DNA of 5,003 nt from Fimbriiglobus sp. (GTDB lineage Bacteria > Planctomycetota > Planctomycetia > Gemmatales > Gemmataceae), in contig JANXTD010000703.1 of assembly GCA_025352585.1 (NCBI GenBank), forward strand, positions 1 through 5,003. The letters are read 5' to 3'. Below are positions 1-5,003 of the stretch, piece by piece (within the stretch, counting starts at the first letter, position 1; every line of letters begins with the position of its first letter). The notes beneath the pieces were generated by a model. It did no database searches and was not told the DNA's origin. It was given only the letters and a program-made list of their open reading frames with translations. Both the position numbers and the translations under genes were made by a program.

Positions 1-1
1 G

Positions 2-865
2 TCGATCGTCTGGGGCGTGCCGGGCCAACAGAACACGCCGACGATTACGCGCCTCGACCAGCAGTTGCTGCTCGTCACGCGCGGCACCAAGTCGCCACTG
101 CGGCTGACGACCGACCTCGCCGGGGCCGTCGTCAAGACGAAGGGCAAGGACGGCAAGGATGTGGACGAGAAGCCGACCGGGCCGATCTTCCTCAAGCCCG
201 GCGACAAGCTGACGCTGCCGCTCAAAGTCCTGTGGCAGGGCGAAGGCGCGCGCGAGAACCCGGTGGCGATTCTCGCCGAGGCGACGCAGACGAAGGCCAA
301 CAACGCCGGGGTGACGATGAACAACGACCAGCCGCTGACCGTCGCCAAGGACAAGGCCGAAGTCGTCGTGACGCTCGACGTGAAGCCGAACACGCCGCCG
401 GGGCTGTACACGGTCAGCCTGCGCGGCGAGACGGCGGTGAACTTCCTGCGCGACCCGACACAGAAGGACAAGAAGACGGTCGCCGCCGTCGCCGCCTACG
501 CCCCGCCGCTGTCGGTGACCGTGCTGCCGGCGGCCCTCGTGAAGGTGACGGTGACCCCGCCCGCCGGCGGCATCAAGGCCGGCGCGACCGGCGAGGTGAC
601 CGTCCGCGTCGAGCGGCTCAACGACTTCGCCGGCGAGTTGAAGGTCAGCGTGACGTTGCCGAAGGAGACCAAGGGCGTGACGGTCGCCGACGGGGTGATC
701 GCGGCGAAGGCGGACGAGGTGAAGTTGGTCGTGACGGTGGCGAAAGACTACAAGCCGGGCGGCTTGCCGAACCTGCCGGTGACGGTGACCGGCACCGTCC
801 ACGACAAGTTCCCGCTGACGGCCGAGTCGAAGGTGTCGCTCGTGGTAACCGCCGCGGCGAAGTGA
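2..865 (+). CDS. C-terminal part of a large Ig-like/beta-sandwich repeat protein (5' end outside window)
   Basis: The reading frame is open to the left edge, with 287 codons visible before TGA. The GTG at 17 is an in-frame internal codon rather than a convincing start: the residues before it (SIVWG) continue the same protein and there is no room to see a ribosome binding site. After a short stretch (VPGQQNTPTITRLDQQ) come two beta-sandwich-like segments. Numbered from the GTG, one covers about residues 55-170 and the other about 174-280. Both have alternating Val/Thr/Leu strands; the second has a 'DFAGELKVSV' strand pair typical of Ig-like or NEW3-type repeats. The protein is rich in Lys, Thr and Val and has no Cys or membrane segment here. 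Planctomycetes carry many secreted proteins with pre-peptidase (PPC) domains followed by such repeats, and I infer this is the tail of one. No catalytic motif is visible, so the function is unknown. It converges on the BBP7 gene across a 189-bp gap. Confidence 0.8.
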   Translation, partial: SIVWGVPGQQNTPTITRLDQQLLLVTRGTKSPLRLTTDLAGAVVKTKGKDGKDVDEKPTGPIFLKPGDKLTLPLKVLWQGEGARENPVAILAEATQTKANNAGVTMNNDQPLTVAKDKAEVVVTLDVKPNTPPGLYTVSLRGETAVNFLRDPTQKDKKTVAAVAAYAPPLSVTVLPAALVKVTVTPPAGGIKAGATGEVTVRVERLNDFAGELKVSVTLPKETKGVTVADGVIAAKADEVKLVVTVAKDYKPGGLPNLPVTVTGTVHDKFPLTAESKVSLVVTAAAK

Positions 866-897
866 CCGAAAGGCGTCTGTAGCTCCGCCGCAGGCGA

Positions 898-1033
898 CTC
901 TTGTTAGCCGGACGCGCAAGCGACGGGAGCAAAGGTCGTTGACAGTGCTGATGGGTCTTGACTGTTGAGTCGTTCCCCACCAACCTTGTCAACGACTTTT
1001 GCTCCCGTCGCTTGCGCGTCCGGCTAACAAGAG
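898..1033. repeat. Long inverted repeat, REP-doublet-like, between convergent genes
   Basis: The arms 898-943 and 988-1033 are complementary at 45 of 46 positions. The exception, G934 against T997, would still be a G-U pair in a plus-strand RNA. The 44-base centre pairs only weakly (TGGG at 952-955 with CCCA at 976-979). Each arm contains an imperfect small hairpin: 908-915 and 920-927 flank a GCAA loop with A-A and G-G mismatches, mirrored at 1004-1023. Similarity between the arms continues outward (892-897 matches 1038-1043) if four bases, CTGC at 1034-1037, are treated as an insertion. Two inverted copies of an imperfect palindrome in an intergenic gap is the architecture of REP doublets (REPINs). 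It may also stop transcription from both sides, though neither arm is followed by a long T run. Copy number in the genome cannot be seen here. Confidence 0.85.
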
Positions 1034-1054
1034 CTGCTCGCCTCGTCGCCTCGG

Positions 1055-2524
1055 TTAGTACCGCACGGCGATCGTGAAGTTGATGCTCTGGAAGAAGAAG
1101 TCGGTCGTGTTGCCGGCGGGGTTCGGGGTCACCACGCCGTTGTTCGCCCCGTAGCCGGCGCTCAGCGGCACGACCGACGGGTTGATCGTCGTGCTGTACT
1201 GCTCGCTCGGCCGCACCACGCTGTTCAGGTACAGGAAGTTGTAGCCGACGCTCGCCGTCAGCCAGCTGCGGAACGAGTAGCCGAGGTTCACGCCGACCTC
1301 GGGGACGACGCCGAACTTGTCCTGGCTGTAGCGGCCGTTGTTGGTCGAGTTGGCGTAGAGGCCGGCCTGGATCACCGAGAAGTTCGGGCTGCCGGGGCTT
1401 TGCAAGGTGCTCGTGCCGCTGATGTCCATGCGCTGGTTGACCACGCCGATGGCGACCTTACCGGTGGCGTTGAGGAACCAGTTGTTCAGCCGCACCTCGG
1501 TGTTCAGGCCGAGTTGGCCGCCGTAGAAGCGGTTATAGGTGTCGAAGCGGTCGCTGAGGCCGATGACCGCGCCCGCCCCGTAGAGCTTGCCGTCGAAGGC
1601 CGCCGTCGAGTTGCCGACGAGCGTGCTGCTCTGGTCAATGTGCAGCTCCTCGCGGATGTCGAGGTAGCGGAAGCCGGTCACGAGGTTGAGGTTCCAGAGG
1701 CACATGTCTTCGGGGCAACTGCGGTACAGGTTGACCATCGGCCCGCCCTCAATGCCGTAGACCTGCGTGCCGTTGCTGACCCGGACGTTGCCAGACAGGT
1801 AGGTCGGGAACGACACCAGCAGCACGTCGGGGTTGCCGGTGGCGGCGTTGACGAACGGCCGGGCCAACAGCGGCTGGCCGCTGGCGTCCGAGGAGGTCTC
1901 GAAGGTGCGGCTCTTGAACTCCGTGAAGAAGCCGCTCATGTAGTAGCCGTAGCGGCGGGCCTCGTCGGTCCAGAAGCCGCCGCTGATGCGGGCCCCGTTG
2001 AGCGAGCTCAGCCCGAGGTCGCCCTGGGCGTACAGCACGTAGGTGCTGGTGTTGCCCAAGACGCCGCCGGCGAGCGGGGCGCTGGTGGTGACGAACGGGA
2101 AGGCGGCGTTCTGCGACTTCACGAAGCCGAGCAGGTAGTCGAAGGTGACCCAGGCGCGGGGGGCGAGCCGGGAGTTGATCCCCTGCGGGTCGGTGAACGG
2201 CGGCGTCCACGACTGTTGGCCGTGCGTGCCGGCGGGGTAGCCGGGCATCCCGCCGCCGGGCGGCCCGCCCATCCCGCCACTGGGGTCGCCGTAGCCGCCG
2301 CCGGGGCCGCCCATCCCCATGCCCATGCCCATGCCGGGTCCGCCCATGCCCATGCCCTGGGCCGGCATGCCGGGGCCGTTGGGCATCGCCTCCATCGCGC
2401 TGGGCATCCCGGCGCTGCCGCCGGGGCCGATCGGCATGGGCGGCGGCAAGCCCGGCCCCTGGCCGAGTGCCGAGGCCGCCCCCGCCGCGAACGCCGCAAT
2501 CGACCCCAGAATCTTCTTACGCAT
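1055..2524 (-). CDS. BBP7 family outer-membrane beta-barrel protein with Gly/Met/Pro-rich N-terminal linker
   Basis: Predicted outer-membrane barrel of 489 residues. I choose the ATG at 2522-2524. It follows a G6 ribosome-binding tract and gives a clean signal peptide: MRKK, a hydrophobic Ala-rich core to about residue 19, and cleavage near ASA/LG or ALG/QG. A GTG at 2561-2563 would add 13 residues in front of this signal and is less likely. Residues 22 to about 98 are a low-complexity linker of Gly, Met and Pro (GMGMG and GGPG units). The barrel, about 123-489, carries hallmarks I recognise from the planctomycete BBP7 family: DYLLGFVKS, PFVTT, LARPFVN, GFRYL, FYGGQLG, VVPEVGVNLGY and YNFLYLNSVVRP. 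It ends in NFTIAVRY, the aromatic C-terminus expected for barrel assembly. Two Cys (270 and 275, in RSCPEDMCLW) could form a small disulfide loop. Substrate and role are unknown; the family is large and paralogous. The gene lies 196 bp downstream of the peptidase gene and converges on the plus-strand gene at the left. Confidence 0.92.
   Translation of the reverse strand: MRKKILGSIAAFAAGAASALGQGPGLPPPMPIGPGGSAGMPSAMEAMPNGPGMPAQGMGMGGPGMGMGMGMGGPGGGYGDPSGGMGGPPGGGMPGYPAGTHGQQSWTPPFTDPQGINSRLAPRAWVTFDYLLGFVKSQNAAFPFVTTSAPLAGGVLGNTSTYVLYAQGDLGLSSLNGARISGGFWTDEARRYGYYMSGFFTEFKSRTFETSSDASGQPLLARPFVNAATGNPDVLLVSFPTYLSGNVRVSNGTQVYGIEGGPMVNLYRSCPEDMCLWNLNLVTGFRYLDIREELHIDQSSTLVGNSTAAFDGKLYGAGAVIGLSDRFDTYNRFYGGQLGLNTEVRLNNWFLNATGKVAIGVVNQRMDISGTSTLQSPGSPNFSVIQAGLYANSTNNGRYSQDKFGVVPEVGVNLGYSFRSWLTASVGYNFLYLNSVVRPSEQYSTTINPSVVPLSAGYGANNGVVTPNPAGNTTDFFFQSINFTIAVRY
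2316..2354 (-). repeat. Tandem CCCATG hexamers coding for Met-Gly repeats
   Basis: Plus-strand CCCATG occurs three times in tandem (2316-2333) and twice more in tandem (2343-2354), with a nine-base interruption. On the coding strand these give alternating Gly and Met inside the BBP7 linker. The tract is in frame, so changes in hexamer number would lengthen or shorten the linker without breaking the gene. Confidence 0.8.
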
Positions 2525-2529
2525 GGCAT

Positions 2530-2535
2530 CCCCCC
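2530..2535 (-). promoter_or_regulatory. Ribosome binding site deciding the BBP7 start
   Basis: A run of six G on the minus strand lies five bases before the ATG at 2522-2524. It resembles the GGxGG part of a Shine-Dalgarno sequence and supports this ATG over the GTG 39 bases upstream, which has no comparable tract before it. Confidence 0.6.
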
Positions 2536-2686
2536 AAGACTGCGGCACCCAAGTGAGGCGCACGGACTGCTCTAGGGGTTACAGTCGGCACGACCGGACG
2601 CCGAACATGAGGCAGATCGGGTAGAGTCCACGCAAACGGAAGGGCCGGAGTGATCGGCAAAGATTCCCAGGCTCCCCAAGTCCTCG

Positions 2687-2713
2687 GTTCCCCGGCTCTA
2701 CTAGGGCCGGAAC
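2687..2713 (-). terminator. Possible weak terminator hairpin after the M24 peptidase gene
   Basis: Reading the minus strand, GTTCCGGC (2713-2706) can pair with GCCGGGGAAC (2696-2687) as 3 plus 5 base pairs with a two-base G bulge, around a nine-base loop. It starts eight bases after the peptidase stop codon, the usual place for a terminator. No T run follows, so intrinsic termination is doubtful. The rest of the 196-bp gap (2525-2720) contains the BBP7 leader, but I see no convincing -35/-10 pair in it. Confidence 0.35.
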
Positions 2714-2720
2714 CCTCTGC

Positions 2721-3908
2721 TCACACCACGACGCGGCGGATCTGCGTTTGCAGCGGCCCGCCAGTAACGTGGACGCCGCCGGACTCGTCGATGTAGACGT
2801 CGATTTCGCTGCGGACGCCGAACTCCGGGAGGTAGATGCCCGGCTCGATGCTGAAGCAGGTCCGCCGCATCACGCTGCGCTCCTCGCGCGTCTCGAGGCC
2901 GTCCATGTGGCAGCCGTTGCCGTGCGTCTCGCGCCCGATGTTGTGGCCGGTGCGGTGCGTGAAGAACTCGCCGTAGCCGGCGCGCTCGATGACCCCCCGC
3001 GTCGCGGCATCGACCTGCCAGCCCTGCAGCGGCACGCCCTTGGCAAACGCCCGCTCGACGCAGTCGATCCCGGCGTCCCGCGCCGCGATCACGACCTCGA
3101 AGACCTCCTGGATCTTCGCGGGGACTTGCTCGCCGACGTAGCCGACGCGGGTCAGGTCGGAGTAGACCGCGTCGGGCTTGTCCATCTTGGCCCACAGGTC
3201 GATGAGGATGTAACTCCCCGGCTCGACGCGGCTGTCGAAGGCGGGGTTCGGGGCGAAGTGCGGGTCGCCGCTGTGCGGGCCGACGCCGACGATCGGGGCG
3301 TGGTCGGTCACCAGGCCGTTGTCCGCGAAGTGCTTCAGGATGCGGGCCTGCACGGCGCACTCGGTGGTGTGGCCGTGGCGCGAAATCTCGTCGGCGATGA
3401 ACGACCAGGCCACGCCGTATGCCGCGTCGGTGAAACCGGCCGCCTCCTGGTGCAGCGCCCACTGGGCCGGCGACCAGACCGCCTCGAACTGCTGGATCAG
3501 GTCGCCGGAGCCGACGACCTCCGCGCCGAACGACCGCACGAGTTCGACCGTCCCGGCATCGACGCGGGACATGTACATGTTGCCGTTGCGCGGGCTGTAC
3601 TCCATCGCCACCCGCTTGGCCCCGCCGAGGATGCTACCGATGCCGGCCTCGAACTCCTGCCAGCTCAAGTAGAGGGTCTTCGACGCCCCCGGCAGGTGGT
3701 CGAGCGACATCGGCTCGATGCGGTGCGCGAGCTTGCGCGGCTCGCCGGTCGCGGGGACGAAGTACGCCCAGCGCCGCGTCTGGTGGCGGTCGAGCGTCCC
3801 GGCGACCCGCGCCGCGAGGACGTTGAGGCCGCGGAAGTCGTAGAGCAGCCAGCCGTCGAGCGACTGCTCACGAAGCGCGGCCTGGACGGCGGGGAGGTCG
3901 AAAGGCAT
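2721..3908 (-). CDS. M24 family metallopeptidase (Xaa-Pro aminopeptidase/prolidase type)
   Basis: A protein of 395 residues with the two-domain build of prolidase and aminopeptidase P: an N-terminal creatinase-like domain (about 1-140) and a pita-bread catalytic domain (about 150-390). All five dinuclear-metal ligands of M24 enzymes are identifiable: Asp237 (ILIDLWA), Asp251 (YSDLTR), His322 (HRTGHNIG), Glu355 (FSIEPGIY) and Glu368 (VRSEIDVY). Supporting histidines are His217 (SGDPHF), His318 and His329. The protein should hydrolyse peptide bonds next to proline, probably with Mn2+, Zn2+ or Co2+, but substrate cannot be read from sequence; related folds include creatinase and dehydratase-like members. 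There is no signal peptide, so it is probably cytosolic. Asp237 and Asp251 are 14 residues apart, against about 11 in classical members, because of extra residues around KMDKPDAV. The start is set by GGAG six bases before the ATG. The gene lies 70 bp after the SirB1-like gene on the same strand and may be cotranscribed with it. Confidence 0.93.
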   Translation of the reverse strand: MPFDLPAVQAALREQSLDGWLLYDFRGLNVLAARVAGTLDRHQTRRWAYFVPATGEPRKLAHRIEPMSLDHLPGASKTLYLSWQEFEAGIGSILGGAKRVAMEYSPRNGNMYMSRVDAGTVELVRSFGAEVVGSGDLIQQFEAVWSPAQWALHQEAAGFTDAAYGVAWSFIADEISRHGHTTECAVQARILKHFADNGLVTDHAPIVGVGPHSGDPHFAPNPAFDSRVEPGSYILIDLWAKMDKPDAVYSDLTRVGYVGEQVPAKIQEVFEVVIAARDAGIDCVERAFAKGVPLQGWQVDAATRGVIERAGYGEFFTHRTGHNIGRETHGNGCHMDGLETREERSVMRRTCFSIEPGIYLPEFGVRSEIDVYIDESGGVHVTGGPLQTQIRRVVV

Positions 3909-3914
3909 CGGAGT

Positions 3915-3918
3915 CTCC
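3915..3918 (-). promoter_or_regulatory. Shine-Dalgarno GGAG for the M24 peptidase gene
   Basis: GGAG on the minus strand, six bases before the ATG at 3906-3908. This normal-strength site contrasts with the upstream SirB1-like gene, which has none. Confidence 0.65.
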
Positions 3919-3948
3919 AGGCGAAGTGGGGCAGGGAGATGATTTATG

Positions 3949-3977
3949 GTCCGCCGCAGGCGCGGCGAGCGGCGGGC
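3949..3977 (-). other. GC-rich hairpin between the SirB1-like and M24 genes
   Basis: CCGCCGC at 3951-3957 and GCGGCGG at 3969-3975 form a perfect seven-base-pair stem around an 11-base loop; 3949 and 3977 pair after one mismatch. On the minus strand it begins directly after the SirB1-like stop codon and is followed by an A/T-rich stretch (ATAAATCAT, 3938-3946) but not by a T run. It could be a weak terminator, an mRNA-processing or stability element, or a by-product of GC content. The A/T-rich stretch might serve as part of a promoter for the peptidase gene; I see no matching -35. Confidence 0.35.
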
Positions 3978-3978
3978 G

Positions 3979-4794
3979 TCAGTTCCAGTTCGCCAGGTGC
4001 CGCTGCGCCTGCTTGAGGAACGCCGCGACGACTTCGCCGTCGGCCGGGTCGCTGCGCAGGTACGCCTCGAGGTGGTCGATCGCCGCGCCCGGCTGGTCGG
4101 CGTGGAACAGGCAGACCCCCAGGTCGCGCCGCTGACTCGGGTCGCCCGGCAGCAGTTGCGCCAGCCGGCGGACGGTCCGGGCGGCGCGCGGGTAGTCTTC
4201 CTGGCGTAGGTACGTCCCCTTCAAGTTGGTCAGCATCCGCAGGGCGAAGCAGCCGGGCAGGGTGGCCTCCAGCGAGTCGTCGGTCACCGTGTACGGCTGG
4301 CCGGTGACGGTCGTGACCAGCATCGAGCACGAGTCGCGGTCGAGGAACTGCCCGCCGTGGTACGGGTCGAACAGGATGTCGTCGGACGACCCCACCGCCC
4401 GCGCGATGAAGTGCCCCGGCAACCCCACGCCCTCGATGGTCAGCCCGCAGCGCCGACCGACCGCCATCGCCACCAGCGAGAGTGTCAGTGGGATGCCGAG
4501 CTTGCGGTCGAGCACGTCGTTGAGGTAGCTGTTGCGGGCGTCGTAGTAGTTGGTCGCGTTGCCGGTGAAGCCCTGCTCCTCGAAGAGGAAGTTCGACAAC
4601 TCGGCGACGCGGCCCTCCAACGAGCCGACGAGCCGCGGCGACAGTTCGTCGGCCAAGGCGTCGAGGCGGGCGAGGGAGTCGGCGACCGGCAGGCCGGGGT
4701 ACTCGTCGGCGGCCACGGCCAGCGCCAACTCGACGAAGTCGAGGTCGAGCGCCGGGTCGTCGGCGAGCCGCGGCAGGGTGTCGTCCAGGTTCAT
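3979..4794 (-). CDS. SirB1-like protein: transglutaminase-fold domain with C-terminal TPR repeats
   Basis: A protein of 271 residues. An acidic helical N-terminus (1-60) leads into the SirB1/Transglut_core2-type region. Its signature runs about 82-131, with NYYDARNSYLNDVL, GIPLTLSL and GVGLPGHF, then LFDPYHGG at 141-148. His128 and Asp143 sit where the His and Asp of a transglutaminase triad are expected. No Cys lies in the GIPLTLSL region, so peptidase or transferase activity is doubtful (Cys116 is the nearest candidate). Residues about 184-253 form two TPR-like helix pairs (QEDYPRAARTVRRLAQLLPGDP; QPGAAIDHLEAYLRSDPADG), suggesting protein binding. There is no signal peptide or membrane segment, so it is probably cytosolic. 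The family is widespread in bacteria and its biochemical role is not settled. The ATG at 4792-4794 has no Shine-Dalgarno sequence before it and no better in-frame start nearby. The next gene on the strand, 70 bp on, is the M24 peptidase. Confidence 0.9.
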   Translation of the reverse strand: MNLDDTLPRLADDPALDLDFVELALAVAADEYPGLPVADSLARLDALADELSPRLVGSLEGRVAELSNFLFEEQGFTGNATNYYDARNSYLNDVLDRKLGIPLTLSLVAMAVGRRCGLTIEGVGLPGHFIARAVGSSDDILFDPYHGGQFLDRDSCSMLVTTVTGQPYTVTDDSLEATLPGCFALRMLTNLKGTYLRQEDYPRAARTVRRLAQLLPGDPSQRRDLGVCLFHADQPGAAIDHLEAYLRSDPADGEVVAAFLKQAQRHLANWN

Positions 4795-4800
4795 GGGGGC

Positions 4801-4806
4801 ATGATA
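4801..4806 (-). promoter_or_regulatory. Candidate -10 element (TATCAT) for a leaderless SirB1-like transcript
   Basis: TATCAT on the minus strand matches the bacterial -10 consensus TATAAT at five of six positions. It ends six bases before the ATG, so transcription would begin at or next to the A of the start codon. The absence of a Shine-Dalgarno sequence fits. No good -35 hexamer is seen 16-18 bases upstream, which lowers certainty. Confidence 0.45.
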
Positions 4807-4841
4807 CGCAGGGGACTTGCCGAAGTGGTGGCCCGGAAATG

Positions 4842-4878
4842 CCCGACGGCCGGCCGGAAGTGCCGGCCGGCCGTCGGG
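4842..4878 (-). terminator. Strong GC-rich hairpin, probable terminator of the right-edge gene
   Basis: The arms 4842-4857 and 4863-4878 form a perfect 16-bp stem with a five-base loop (AAGTG on the plus strand). It begins 19 bases after the stop codon of the minus-strand gene entering from the right, the usual terminator position. On that strand it is followed by CATTTCC, only a short T run. The same hairpin lies 36 bases before the putative -10 of the SirB1-like gene, so it would insulate that gene. Confidence 0.7.
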
Positions 4879-4897
4879 GTGTCAGACAGGAGCCGAA

Positions 4898-5003
4898 TTA
4901 CTCCGGCTTGCTCGGCATCTGGATCAGCGGGCCGCCGCCGCCGGTGCCGCCGCGCAGGTCGCGCCGAGGCTCCTCACGCCGCGGCTTGCCGGCGTCGCCG
5001 CGG
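4898..5003 (-). CDS. C-terminal end of an unidentified Gly/Arg-rich protein (5' end outside window)
   Basis: On the minus strand the frame is open from the right edge to a TAA at 4898-4900, giving 34 codons. They start RGDAGKPRREEPRRDLR, pass through a Gly/Thr run (GGTGGGG) and end PLIQMPSKPE. The tail looks disordered and basic, like a flexible C-terminus, and no family can be named from it. Support for it being real: G/C at nearly all third positions, no interruption, and a perfect terminator-like hairpin 19 bases beyond the stop. It has the same direction as the three genes that follow it. Confidence 0.6.
   Translation of the reverse strand, partial: RGDAGKPRREEPRRDLRGGTGGGGPLIQMPSKPE

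Noticed and set aside
884..896. CCGCCGCAGGCG near the plus-strand gene end, also found at 3951-3962
   Set aside because: Twelve GC-rich bases shared at two sites are not enough to call a repeat family in this composition, and the flanks do not match.
2525..2563. Longer BBP7 start at the GTG at 2561-2563
   Set aside because: It would place 13 residues before an otherwise ideal signal peptide and lacks a ribosome binding site, while the ATG at 2522-2524 has a G6 tract at the right distance.
1400..2575. Plus-strand open frame of 391 codons antisense to the BBP7 gene
   Set aside because: It is a by-product of high GC content. The composition is Ala/Val/Arg/Gly/His-biased without recognisable motifs, and the minus strand carries a clear family match, signal peptide and barrel C-terminus.
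2319..2624. Plus-strand frame starting MPMPMPGPPMPMP
   Set aside because: It is the reverse complement of the Met-Gly linker repeats of BBP7; after the repeats it runs into the intergenic region with no coding character.
2580..2625. Possible BBP7 promoter (TTCGGC, 16 bases, TGTAAC on the minus strand)
   Set aside because: Both hexamers are poor matches to the consensus; in sequence this GC-rich, such pairs occur by chance.
2748..4016. Plus-strand open frame of 422 codons antisense to the M24 peptidase gene
   Set aside because: The opposite strand has all five metal ligands and a good ribosome binding site. The plus frame has a low-complexity Val/Asp/Arg/Leu-rich composition typical of an antisense shadow.

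Overview
The window is very GC-rich, with G or C at most third codon positions. It most likely comes from a planctomycete of the Gemmata/Gemmataceae type. The strongest evidence is a BBP7-family (planctomycete-type) outer-membrane beta-barrel protein. A second clue is the C-terminal end of a secreted-looking, Ig-like repeat protein of a kind common in these bacteria. The taxonomic call is an inference from protein families, not from a marker gene.

Layout: the left end (to 865) is the 3' end of a plus-strand gene for a large beta-sandwich protein that is cut by the window edge. It converges on a run of minus-strand genes. The gap between them (866-1054) holds a near-perfect 46-bp inverted repeat (898-943 / 988-1033), each arm of which carries its own small GCAA-loop hairpin, resembling a REP doublet. 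The minus-strand genes, in transcription order from right to left, are: the last 34 codons of an unidentified Gly/Arg-rich protein (from 4898 to the right edge); a SirB1-like transglutaminase-fold/TPR protein (3979-4794); an M24 metallopeptidase of the Xaa-Pro aminopeptidase/prolidase type (2721-3908); and the BBP7 barrel (1055-2524).

How they relate: the SirB1-like and M24 genes lie 70 bp apart on the same strand and could be cotranscribed. The partial gene at the right edge is separated from them by a perfect 16-bp GC-rich hairpin that looks like its terminator. The SirB1-like gene has no Shine-Dalgarno sequence but has a TATCAT hexamer six bases before its ATG, the layout expected of a leaderless transcript. 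The BBP7 gene is separated from the peptidase gene by 196 bp and probably has its own promoter, though none is convincing by eye. No common pathway joins the genes: one acts at the outer membrane, one is a cytosolic peptidase, one is a widespread protein of unknown role.

I see no mobile-element gene, CRISPR array, rRNA or tRNA, and no clear sign of a new multi-gene system. The most notable items are the inverted-repeat element, the leaderless-type start, and the widened metal-ligand spacing in the peptidase.
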